Of a stretch of 64,000 nt of DNA, positions 36,053 to 44,365 are shown in pieces. The stretch is from CALHVX01 sp039198065 (GTDB lineage: Bacteria; Pseudomonadota; Gammaproteobacteria; Pseudomonadales; Azotimanducaceae), in contig JBCCTU010000002.1 in NCBI GenBank assembly GCA_039198065.1, forward strand, positions 948,088 through 1,012,087, written 5' to 3'. The notes under the pieces are model-generated. The model had not been told where the DNA came from. It saw only the letters and a list, made by a program, of their open reading frames with translations, and made no database searches. Both the position numbers and the translations under genes were made by a program. Position 1 is the first letter of the stretch, and each line of letters opens with the position of its first letter.

Positions 36053-36829
36053 ATGAATCGATTGACCGATCGCGTCGCCCACGTCACGGGCGCGGGCAAT
36101 GGCATCGGCCGCGCCAGTGCCCTACGGTTCGCCGCCGAAGGTGCCCGAGTCATGTGCTCCGACGTCGACAGCCAGGCCGCCGAGGCCACGGCTCAAATGA
36201 TCGAAGAGGCTGGCGGCGTGGGTGTCGGCATAGGGTTGGACGTATCCAACGAATCAGAGGTACGCCACGCGCTGCAGGAAACCCTGAGCCGCTTTGGCGC
36301 TCTCGACGTGCTGTTCAACAACGCCGGTATTGGCGGCGGCCACGGTTGGGATCGGACCCTCGCCGTCAACTTGTCTGGCGTGTTTTACGGCCTCAAACAC
36401 GGCGCCGAGACCATGGCGGCCAATGGCGGTGGTGCCATCGTCAATACCGCCTCGGTGGCGGGCCTGCTGGGCCTCGCCTTGCCGCCGGCGGACGACGAGG
36501 AGCCCGCTGAAGAAGAGGCGTCCGGCGACGCCGGCGCGTACGTGGCTGCCAAACACGGCGTCGTTGGGCTAACGCGTCAGTTCGCGCTGCAGTTCGGTTC
36601 CCTCGGGGTGCGGGTGAACGCCATCGCACCCGGGTTCATCGAAACGGCCATGACGGAGGGATTTCGAGAGACCGAAGAAGGTCGGGACTACCTCATCTCG
36701 CTGCATCCCCAGGGACGCCTCGGACGCGCGGAGGAAATCGCGTCGGCCGCCGCGTTCCTTGCAAGTGACGACGCCAGTTTCGTCAACGGTGTCGTCCTAC
36801 CCGTTGACGGCGGGTACTCGGCTCGCTAA
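36053..36829 (+). CDS. SDR oxidoreductase with acidic insertion
   Basis: 258 aa classical SDR: VTGAGNGIGR at 11-20, NNAG at 89-92, catalytic Ser134, Tyr163, Lys167. The Ser-Tyr gap is 28 residues rather than the usual 12, owing to an acidic segment around residues 145-160 (ADDEEPAEEEASGD). The C-terminus (DASFVNGVVLPVDGGYSAR) is typical. Asp37 after the second strand suggests NAD(H). RBS AGGAGA precedes the ATG. The 3' end overlaps the convergent DUF2490 gene by 4 nt. Confidence 0.9.
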   Translation: MNRLTDRVAHVTGAGNGIGRASALRFAAEGARVMCSDVDSQAAEATAQMIEEAGGVGVGIGLDVSNESEVRHALQETLSRFGALDVLFNNAGIGGGHGWDRTLAVNLSGVFYGLKHGAETMAANGGGAIVNTASVAGLLGLALPPADDEEPAEEEASGDAGAYVAAKHGVVGLTRQFALQFGSLGVRVNAIAPGFIETAMTEGFRETEEGRDYLISLHPQGRLGRAEEIASAAAFLASDDASFVNGVVLPVDGGYSAR

Positions 36830-37542
36830 CGCGGCAGGTAGAGAAGCCCAAGGTAGACGTTGTGATTGTCGAGGTCATCCGCGCCGACGCGATCGATGTG
36901 ATTGTTGAGGTAACTCACCTCTAAACGCAGTTCCGGTGCCGCCTGCCAGGCGAAGCCCAGGTACAGGCGATTCTGTTGGTAGCCCGCGCGCTGACCGAAA
37001 TCTGAATCGTCGATATTGATGAAGGTTTCGTTCGCCACCATCCAGGACCAGTCGGATTGACCGATTGGCCGGGACCAGCGCCAGAACTGACGAATCCGGT
37101 GCCCGGTGTCGTCAAAGCCTTCGAACAGCCGCTGCTCGATCCGTGTGCGGCCGCCGAGCCGGCCACCGAAAACCTCACCGACGGGATAGGTGGCCTGCTG
37201 CCAGAATCGGTTCTCTTCGGCGTCGGGCCCACTGCGCCGCGCGACCACGCGGGCGTAGCCGGCCCACAGCGTCAGACCCGACTGCAGCTGCCAGCCGATA
37301 GCCGGACGCAGGATCGACACACCGAGGGAGCTGCTCTCGTCGCGGAAGCGTGCATGACCGTCAAACCAGAAACGCAGGTGATCTGAGCTACCCATCGGTC
37401 CGTTAGTGGCGAAGGCCAACCAGTTCTGCTGCTCGCTTGCAGCCCACACCGGAGGACAGGAAAGCAGGATCAAGAGCGTTGACAGAACACCAGCGCGCCA
37501 ACGCGTCCTGCGGTGAAAGCCAACCCTGAGCGTGTCCATCAT
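36826..37542 (-). CDS. DUF2490 family outer-membrane or periplasmic protein
   Basis: 238 aa with an export signal (WRAGVLSTLLILLSCPPVWAA). The mature part alternates aromatic and polar residues as in beta-barrels: LTLWAGYARVVARR, RTRIEQRLFEGFDDTGHRIR, LYLGFAWQAAPELRLEVSYL and a C-terminal VYLGLLYLPR. The RxRxEQR and HRIRQFWRWSRPI phrases are typical of DUF2490. Probably an outer-membrane barrel of unknown role. Divergent from the TonB-dependent receptor gene. Confidence 0.8.
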   Translation of the reverse strand: MMDTLRVGFHRRTRWRAGVLSTLLILLSCPPVWAASEQQNWLAFATNGPMGSSDHLRFWFDGHARFRDESSSLGVSILRPAIGWQLQSGLTLWAGYARVVARRSGPDAEENRFWQQATYPVGEVFGGRLGGRTRIEQRLFEGFDDTGHRIRQFWRWSRPIGQSDWSWMVANETFINIDDSDFGQRAGYQQNRLYLGFAWQAAPELRLEVSYLNNHIDRVGADDLDNHNVYLGLLYLPR

Positions 37543-37751
37543 TCCTGCGCCTCCAACAGCGTTACTCGGAACGCACCAGAAACTTGGGCGCTCTTCTTCC
37601 CCAACATAGATTTAGCATAGAACAGCCCTGCGACCTGCACAGATGCGCTATCGAACGCGCCGGAGACCGGGACTCGACGACCGAATTCGACGGGTTGCAT
37701 CGCACCCGCAATGGCTCCACAGTGCCGCCGGCTCAGGCGCTAGGATCCACC
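37543..37751. other. Divergent DUF2490/TonB-receptor intergenic region
   Basis: 209 nt holding the promoters of both flanking genes. The stretch CATAGATTTAGCATAGAA at about 37604-37621 is AT-rich and could contain a plus-strand -10 region, but there is no clear consensus pair. No riboswitch or Fur-like palindrome was recognised. Confidence 0.3.
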
Positions 37752-40145
37752 ATGATCAACTCCCGACGCGATCGCAGACGCGACTTCAGGCGAGGTTCCG
37801 CACACAACAGCGAGTCGTTTGAGCGATCCCCCCTCGCCCGTGCTGTCACCGTCGCTATCGCGGCGTCACTTCCCGCAGTTCTGAGTCACACTGCTCACGC
37901 GGCGGAGATCGAAGAAGTCATTGTTACGGCGACGAAGCGCGCCCAGTCGGCGCAGGAGATTCCGCTCGCCATCACAGCGCTGTCTGGAGACTTCACGCGC
38001 CGTGCGAACATCAACGACGTCAAGGATCTGGTCGCATATAGCCCCGGAGTCTCCGGAAACAGCCAGGACAGTTTCATCGATGCCATCAGCATCCGCGGTG
38101 TGCGCACGCAGGACTTTGGTGTCGGCGGTGATCCGTCTGCGGCGTTTTTCAAGAATGACCTGTACGAGGGTCGTAACGGGTCCGCAGTAACCAGCCTCTA
38201 CGACATGGAGCGCACCGAAATTCTGCGCGGCCCGCAGGGCTTCCTGTTCGGCCGCAACAGCATCGGTGGTGCCTTCAGCGTCCATACGGCTAAAGCCGAG
38301 GTCGGCAACTCCAGCGCTTACGTCGAAGTAGATGTCGGCGAACGCGGACACCGCGTCGTCGAAGGCGCGATCAACCTGCCCGTCAACGACACCTTCGCCA
38401 TGCGGTTGGCCGGCTATTACTCGGAGGAAGACGGGTTCGTAGACAACGGCTTTGGCGGTCCTGATTTGATCGAGCACGAAAAAGAGGGGTTCCGCTGGTC
38501 GACCACGCTGGAAGACGATCGGCTGCTGATTCAGACCATGCTCGAGTACGAAACCCGCAATCAGTCCGGTTCCGTTTATCGAGCCATCGAAGAAGGCGCC
38601 AGCTGGGACACACTGGAGGCCGCCCTGGGTCCGATCGAGCTCCGGGGTGGCGCCTTTGACGCGGACAGCGATCAGATCTCCGGTGACGCCGATGATGCAG
38701 ATCTCCTGACCCTCGGGCTCAAGGTCGAGTACGACTTTGACTTCGCGACGCTTACCTCCAACACCGGCTACAAAGACCACGACTACTTCTACACCGAGGA
38801 CTACGACGGCACACCGCTCGACCTGAACAACTACCGGCAGCAGCAAACGGGCGACTATCTGCAGCAGGAGTTCCGCCTGACGTCGAATGGCTCTGGGCCC
38901 CTGTCTTGGTACACGGGCGCGTCCTTCTACCGCGAAGACATCGATGCGCTGTTCAGCTTCGAGGCATCGGAAGACCTCATGTGCGCCTACTACGGCTATG
39001 CCTACAACGGCATCACCTTCTCCGGCTGCGCTGACCTGTACGCCTATTACGGCTCACCCTTCTCATCGAGCGCCGACGGACGACTCATTGAGACCGGTCG
39101 CATCAAGGGCCAGTACGAAGGCTGGGCGGCGTACGTCGATTTTGATTACGCCTTCAACGATGGCCTGGACGCCGCTCTCGGCATTCGTTACAGCGAAGAC
39201 GACAAAGAGTTTGCGATCAATGTCCCGGAGCCTGCCAGCGATCTGGGCCCGTACTGGGCCTACACCTTTGCCACGGACGGGTTCGTGCGGGGCGAGGAAC
39301 GCTGGGACGACACCCAGCTACGACTGCAGCTCAACTACCGCCCGGGAGATGACGGCCTTGTGTACGCAAGCTACACCGAGGGCTTCAAGGCCGGCGGCTT
39401 CGGCAGCTTCGCGCTGCTCGACGCCAACGGTGCGCCGGTCGGTGGGGGCACTACGGGTGCGTCGCAGGCGGCGGGTTTCCAACCCAACGCGTTTAATCCT
39501 GAAGTCGTGGATTCCTTTGAAGTCGGCTATAAGAACCGGCTGTTCGATGGTCGCGCGGCTCTGAGCCTGGCAGCGTTCCTGTATCAGTACGAAGACCTGC
39601 AGGTCGTCGTCGCCGACGGCGGCGCATCAGCGGTCGAGAATGTGGGCGAGGTCGACGGCTACGGGGTCGAAGGCACCCTCGATGTGGTACTGAACGATTA
39701 CTTCGATCTTTACCTCGCGCTCTCGTACCTCGACACGGAAGCCACGGGCCTCGAAGGGATCTGCGGTCTCGATGACCCCAACGGCTGTGAGGGTTCGTCG
39801 CTGTTCTGGGCTCCGGAAGTTACGGCGGCCGCAGTCGTTAATGGCAACTTACCGCTCGGCGGCGGTGCCGCGCTGACCGGGCGCCTGGAAGTTTTTTACG
39901 AGTCCGAACGCGGTGGCGGCTTCGAAGGGCTGTCCGAAACAGAGATCGATCCCTTCACCGACGTTACCCTGCGAGTCGGCTATCAGTCCGCTCGCAACTG
40001 GTCTGTGGACGTCTATGCCGAAAATCTGACCAACGAAGACACCTTTGATGGCCAGAATAACAACGGTGGCATCGTTCCCGCGCATTTCTTCGGTCCGAAA
40101 CGGCCCCGCACGATCGGAGTCCGCTTGCTGTACAGTTGGCAATAA
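37752..40145 (+). CDS. TonB-dependent outer-membrane receptor
   Basis: About 797 aa from the ATG at 37752 (MINSRRDRRRDFRRGSAHNS); upstream in-frame codons lack a convincing start. Signal peptide AVTVAIAASLPAVLSHTAHA, TonB-box region EIEEVIVTATKRAQSAQEIP, plug domain with ISIRGVRTQDFG and MERTEILRGPQGFLFGRNSI, then a 22-strand barrel ending TIGVRLLYSWQ. The terminal tryptophan-glutamine and aromatic pattern fit outer-membrane insertion. The ligand is unknown; absence of siderophore genes and presence of oxidoreductases nearby suggest import of an organic substrate. Confidence 0.93.
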   Translation: MINSRRDRRRDFRRGSAHNSESFERSPLARAVTVAIAASLPAVLSHTAHAAEIEEVIVTATKRAQSAQEIPLAITALSGDFTRRANINDVKDLVAYSPGVSGNSQDSFIDAISIRGVRTQDFGVGGDPSAAFFKNDLYEGRNGSAVTSLYDMERTEILRGPQGFLFGRNSIGGAFSVHTAKAEVGNSSAYVEVDVGERGHRVVEGAINLPVNDTFAMRLAGYYSEEDGFVDNGFGGPDLIEHEKEGFRWSTTLEDDRLLIQTMLEYETRNQSGSVYRAIEEGASWDTLEAALGPIELRGGAFDADSDQISGDADDADLLTLGLKVEYDFDFATLTSNTGYKDHDYFYTEDYDGTPLDLNNYRQQQTGDYLQQEFRLTSNGSGPLSWYTGASFYREDIDALFSFEASEDLMCAYYGYAYNGITFSGCADLYAYYGSPFSSSADGRLIETGRIKGQYEGWAAYVDFDYAFNDGLDAALGIRYSEDDKEFAINVPEPASDLGPYWAYTFATDGFVRGEERWDDTQLRLQLNYRPGDDGLVYASYTEGFKAGGFGSFALLDANGAPVGGGTTGASQAAGFQPNAFNPEVVDSFEVGYKNRLFDGRAALSLAAFLYQYEDLQVVVADGGASAVENVGEVDGYGVEGTLDVVLNDYFDLYLALSYLDTEATGLEGICGLDDPNGCEGSSLFWAPEVTAAAVVNGNLPLGGGAALTGRLEVFYESERGGGFEGLSETEIDPFTDVTLRVGYQSARNWSVDVYAENLTNEDTFDGQNNNGGIVPAHFFGPKRPRTIGVRLLYSWQ

Positions 40146-40175
40146 GGGAGAAGCCACAGCTGCGAGGCGTAACCC

Positions 40176-42380
40176 ATGGCCTCGACACCACCCGCCGGGG
40201 GCGGACTCGACAAACTGCTGCACACGCTCGCGACGTTAAGGCGCACCGGGGTTCGGAAAAGCAGTAAAGCGCTCGGATCAAAAAACACCTGCAAGGCCTG
40301 TGCGCTTGGCATGGGGGGCCAGGCCGGGGGCATGACCAACGAGCTGGGCGAGTTTCCCGCGGTCTGCAACAAGAGCGTGCAAGCTCAATCCAGCGATCTG
40401 TTGCCACCGATACCGCAAACGGTGTTCGATCATCCGATCGATGAACTGAAGACCCTGTCGTCCTTAGACCTCAACGGCCTGGGCCGCCTGGCCACGCCGC
40501 TCTACCGCGCAGCGGGCAGTAGCCGCTTCTGTCCCATCGACTGGAACGAAGCCCTCAAGATTGCGGCCGACCGGCTCCGCAGCACGTCGCCGGAACGCAG
40601 CTTTTTCTACGCCTCCGGTCGTTCATCCAACGAGGCGGCCTTTCTGTTTCAGCTCTTCGCCCGTCTGTTCGGCACCAACAACGTCAACAACTGCTCTTAT
40701 TACTGTCACCAAGCAAGCTCCGTCGCCCTGGGAACGACGATCGGTACGGGAACCGCAACCGTGGAGCTGGCCGATCTCGGTCGCTGCGACTGTTTTTTCC
40801 TCATCGGTGCTAACCCGGCCTCCAATCATCCTCGGCTGCTGCATCAGCTGCGAGCCCTGCGGCGCCGAGGTGGAACAGTGATCGTCATCAATCCACTGCG
40901 GGAAACGGGCCTGGTCCGCTTTGCCGCTCCGAAACACCCGTCGTCGTTGCTTCGCGGTGGCGATCCCATTGCCGCTCACTACCTGCAGCCAAACGTGGGA
41001 TCGGATGGCGCCCTGCTCACGGCGCTGGCGAAAGCGGTGCTCGAGCGCGGCGACGACAATCGCGCGTTTCTAAGTCAGCACTGCGACGGTGTTGAACCCT
41101 GGCTAACACAACTTGGACAGACCGAGTGGTCCGCACTGCTCGAGCGATGCCAGGTCTCGAAGGAAGAGATCGATGCCGTCGCTGGCGCCTACGGCCGCAG
41201 CAAGCACGCGGTCTTTGCCTGGGGCATGGGCCTGACCCATCACCAGCACGGGGTTGCCAACATCGAAGCGGTTGCGAACCTCGCGCTGCTGCGCGCCATG
41301 GTCGGACGACCCGGCGCAGGCCTGTTGCCGCTCCGCGGGCACTCCAACGTGCAGGGTATCGGTACGGTGGGCGTCAAGCCGGTGCTCGCGGACACCGTAA
41401 CCGCCCGACTTGCCGAGTGCTACGGGATCCATCTGCCATCGACACCGGGCAAAGACACCATGGCCTGCATGGAAGCCGCCGATGCCGGTACCATGGACGC
41501 GGCCGTCATGCTCGGGGGTAACCTCTTTGCCGCCAATCCCGACCGGGGTTGGGCGGAAACGGCCCTCAGCCGCATTGCGTTCAAGCTCTACCTCACCTCG
41601 TCCCTCAACGAAGGGCACCTCGTCGGATTGCCGGCGAGCGGCGCCCAGGAGGCCATCGTCTTGCCCGTCGCCGTCCGCGATGAAGAAGCCGAGCCGACGA
41701 CGCAGGAGTCGATGTTCAACTTCGTTCGTCTGAGCGACGGTGGCATCCGTCGTATCGAGACCGCGCGCCCCGAAACCCAGGTGCTGGCGGAGCTCGCGCA
41801 ACGGCTGCTGGGCGACGCATCGCTGGACTGGCAGGCGTTCGCGCAGCATCGCCAGCTGCGACACGCCATCGCTGACTGCGTTCCGGGTATGGAAGATCTG
41901 CAAACGATCGACGTCGCACGGCGCGAATTCCATATTCGCAACCGGCTTCTTCACACACCCGACTTTCAGACCGAGTCCGGGCGCGCGCACTGCACACGCC
42001 TCGACACGGCATTACTCAACCCCGAGCCCGATCGCGACACCTACCCGCTGCGGCTAACCACGCTGCGCAGTGAGGGGCAGTTCAACTCCATCGTCTACGA
42101 ACAGCGCGACAGCTATCGGGGGGTCGATGACCGCTGGACCGTGCTGCTGAACCCCGACGACATGCGCGAAGCAGGGCTCACCACCGGCGACCGCGTCGAC
42201 CTGGAATCTAGCAGCGGCACCATGTGCGCCGTGCGGGTAGAGGCCTACGATTTGCCGCAGGGCAATGCGGCCGCCTACTACCCGGAGGCCAACGCACTCA
42301 CGGGCCGCACCGTCGATCCGCGCAGCAAAACCCCCGGGTTCAAGAACACGGCGGTTCGCTTGGTGAAGGCCCAATCGTGA
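40176..42380 (+). CDS. Molybdopterin oxidoreductase, FdhF/YdeP (TIGR01701) family
   Basis: 734 aa, cytoplasmic (no Tat signal). N-terminal cysteines Cys39-x2-Cys42 ... Cys64 (NTCKACALGM, PAVCNKSVQA) are the family's putative cluster site. Molybdopterin-binding phrases: FFYASGRSSNEAAFLFQLFA, NNCSYYCHQASSVALG, FFLIGANPASNHPRLL and the C-terminal LNPDDMREAGLTTGDRVDLE. Members are related to formate dehydrogenase H but their substrates are uncertain; E. coli YdeP is linked to acid resistance. It follows the TonB receptor by 30 nt and overlaps the transporter gene (GTGA), suggesting an uptake-oxidation unit. Confidence 0.88.
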   Translation: MASTPPAGGGLDKLLHTLATLRRTGVRKSSKALGSKNTCKACALGMGGQAGGMTNELGEFPAVCNKSVQAQSSDLLPPIPQTVFDHPIDELKTLSSLDLNGLGRLATPLYRAAGSSRFCPIDWNEALKIAADRLRSTSPERSFFYASGRSSNEAAFLFQLFARLFGTNNVNNCSYYCHQASSVALGTTIGTGTATVELADLGRCDCFFLIGANPASNHPRLLHQLRALRRRGGTVIVINPLRETGLVRFAAPKHPSSLLRGGDPIAAHYLQPNVGSDGALLTALAKAVLERGDDNRAFLSQHCDGVEPWLTQLGQTEWSALLERCQVSKEEIDAVAGAYGRSKHAVFAWGMGLTHHQHGVANIEAVANLALLRAMVGRPGAGLLPLRGHSNVQGIGTVGVKPVLADTVTARLAECYGIHLPSTPGKDTMACMEAADAGTMDAAVMLGGNLFAANPDRGWAETALSRIAFKLYLTSSLNEGHLVGLPASGAQEAIVLPVAVRDEEAEPTTQESMFNFVRLSDGGIRRIETARPETQVLAELAQRLLGDASLDWQAFAQHRQLRHAIADCVPGMEDLQTIDVARREFHIRNRLLHTPDFQTESGRAHCTRLDTALLNPEPDRDTYPLRLTTLRSEGQFNSIVYEQRDSYRGVDDRWTVLLNPDDMREAGLTTGDRVDLESSSGTMCAVRVEAYDLPQGNAAAYYPEANALTGRTVDPRSKTPGFKNTAVRLVKAQS

Positions 42381-43717
42381 ACACCCCGCTAGCGCGTCGA
42401 ACGCTGCTCGCCTACAGCCTGACGGATCTGCCGGTCATGCTGTCGCTGTTCCCCGTGCTTGTATTCGTACCGCGCTTTTACTCGTCGGAACTGGCAATAC
42501 CCGTCGCCCTCGTCGGCACCGTCATGCTCGTCGTTCGTCTGATGGACGTCGTCACCGATCCGCTGATGGGATGGATCAGCGATCACAGCCGAACGCGCTT
42601 CGGGCGCCGCAAACCCTGGGTAGCCCTCGCCGCGCCGATCCTTATGGTCTCGATTTATCAGCTGTTCCTGCCACCGCCGGATGCGGGCTGGGAGCACCTT
42701 CTGGTGTGGAGCGCGCTGCTATCAATCGGCACCACCATGATGCTGATTCCCTACTACGCCTGGGGTGCCGAACTTTCCACGGATTACAACGAGCGCTCGC
42801 GGATCGCTGGTGCTCGAGCCATGGCCGGGGTAATCGGTTCGCTGCTGGCGCAGGTGGTACCGGCGCTGGCGCTGTTTTTCTTCGCCATCGGCGGCAGCGA
42901 GTCGGTGCTGCGCATCGTCGGCATTACCATGCTCATTCTGACCCCGCTGTGCGTCATCATCACGCTTCTAGGCACACCGGAACCGCCGTCAACGCGCCCC
43001 TCCACGCTGCCCATGCTCCCGGGACTCAAACTCATGGCACGCAATCAGGCGTTTCGACTGTTGGTGCTGTCGTTCAGTCTGGGACAGATCGGGCTGACCA
43101 TCACCACACCGCTGTATCTCTTTTTCGTCGCCGACTGGCTGCACGCCGAAGACCGGGCGATTTATATGCTGACGTTGTTCTATTTGTGCAACCTGCTATC
43201 GATTCCCGGCTGGGTCGCCCTCGCGCGACGCGTCGGTAAGCACCGCTCGTACCTGACGGCATTTGTACTCATCGCCATTGCCCACCCCTGCTACCTGCTC
43301 CTCGGCGAAGGTCAATTTTGGGAGATGATCCCGATCACGATTCTCTCGGGTGCTGCGGCAGGAGGATTTTCGCAGTCCATGCCGAACGCGATGAAGGCCG
43401 ACGTAATCGATCTCGATACGCTTGAGAGTGGGGAAAACCGGGCGGCGCTGTTTTTCTCCGCCTGGTCCTTCGCGCAAAAGCTTATGGGCTCTTTCGGCAA
43501 CGCGATCGCCATGTACGGGCTGGCGTTCATCGGTTACAACGCAGCCCTCGGCAGCGCTAACGATCCCGACGCGCTCTTTGGGCTCCGGGCGATGTTTTCG
43601 AGCCTACCCGCTGTGTTCTTCCTCGCCGGTGCCATCACCGTATGGCGCTACCCGATTACGGAGGCGCGTCACCAGGAGATCCGGACGGCGCTGGCCGATC
43701 GCGCCCTGCGGAGTTAG
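42377..43717 (+). CDS. GPH-family (MFS_2) transporter
   Basis: 446 aa from GTG 42377 (VNTPLARRTLLAYSLTDLPV), overlapping the previous stop. About 12 hydrophobic segments. The family hallmark lies between the second and third: MDVVTDPLMGWISDHSRTRF followed by GRRKPWV. This matches the glycoside-pentoside-hexuronide:cation symporter group. Other family phrases include MMLIPYYAWGAELSTDYNER and GFSQSMPNAMKADVIDLD. The likely role is cation-coupled uptake of a sugar acid or related organic acid. The 3' end overlaps the convergent downstream gene by 62 nt. Confidence 0.9.
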   Translation: MNTPLARRTLLAYSLTDLPVMLSLFPVLVFVPRFYSSELAIPVALVGTVMLVVRLMDVVTDPLMGWISDHSRTRFGRRKPWVALAAPILMVSIYQLFLPPPDAGWEHLLVWSALLSIGTTMMLIPYYAWGAELSTDYNERSRIAGARAMAGVIGSLLAQVVPALALFFFAIGGSESVLRIVGITMLILTPLCVIITLLGTPEPPSTRPSTLPMLPGLKLMARNQAFRLLVLSFSLGQIGLTITTPLYLFFVADWLHAEDRAIYMLTLFYLCNLLSIPGWVALARRVGKHRSYLTAFVLIAIAHPCYLLLGEGQFWEMIPITILSGAAAGGFSQSMPNAMKADVIDLDTLESGENRAALFFSAWSFAQKLMGSFGNAIAMYGLAFIGYNAALGSANDPDALFGLRAMFSSLPAVFFLAGAITVWRYPITEARHQEIRTALADRALRS

Positions 43718-44198
43718 CCGGTGTTCGATCGACGGCTGCGGACTCGGGCGTGGGTGCACGCGTCCCCGAAGATGACCGTTTCGGTGCGATCAGGCTGCGT
43801 TCAACCTCCGATTCAAAGCGGTCTCCGAGGGGCTCAAAGAGGTCATCGGCGGTCCCCGTCCGCGGGTGGTAAAAGAGATTGATCCAGTGTTCTGTGGTTC
43901 GGCCAAAGGCAATAACCCGGCGCAGATAGCGGCCCGGATCACTGCCGCCTTCGAGAACGCCAAGGACCCCGGCGACCAGTACGATCGGGCTCAGCAATAG
44001 ATCCCGCAGACCGTCCAGTCCCAACTTGAACTGGAACACGAGCAGGTACCAGACCAAACGCGCTCGGCCGATGCCCCGGGGTGGGTGGGCCACTTCAAGC
44101 GCCTCACCGAGCCCGGCGGCACCCGTTGCTTCGTCTGCCTTGTCTTCTTCTTCAACGCTGCTCACTGCCGTCCCGGCCGGTTCGGGTTGTTTCTCCAT
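43656..44198 (-). CDS. Small membrane protein, possibly DUF4389
   Basis: 180 aa. An acidic N-terminus, then hydrophobic stretches LVWYLLVFQFKLGLDGLRDLL and SPIVLVAGVLGVLEGG (each given in part), followed by a soluble segment RRVIAFGRTTEHWINLFYHP that recalls DUF4389 proteins. The C-terminus is proline/alanine-rich and lies over the 3' end of the transporter gene by 62 nt on the opposite strand. Function unknown. The conserved-looking core (residues 45-135) supports it as a real gene. Confidence 0.65.
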   Translation of the reverse strand: MEKQPEPAGTAVSSVEEEDKADEATGAAGLGEALEVAHPPRGIGRARLVWYLLVFQFKLGLDGLRDLLLSPIVLVAGVLGVLEGGSDPGRYLRRVIAFGRTTEHWINLFYHPRTGTADDLFEPLGDRFESEVERSLIAPKRSSSGTRAPTPESAAVDRTPANSAGRDRPAPSGSPGDAPP

Positions 44199-44365
44199 TG
44201 AGCGTTCTCATGGTGGACAGGGGTGCCATTGTGCCCCGTTGTGTGGTGACGACGACGCCACAGCACCCGCGAACGTGGGGTTGAGTCGCCGGGTGTCGCG
44301 AGGGCTCGCCAGCGGGTACGGTCTTTCGTTACCCTGTGGGCAGATGAACGATCACGGGGGAGAGC

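Noticed and set aside
37866..38846. Minus-strand frame of about 326 codons
   Set aside because: Antisense to the plug and barrel start of the TonB receptor; no motif.
41103..41990. Minus-strand frame of about 295 codons
   Set aside because: Antisense to the molybdopterin oxidoreductase; composition is that of a shadow frame.
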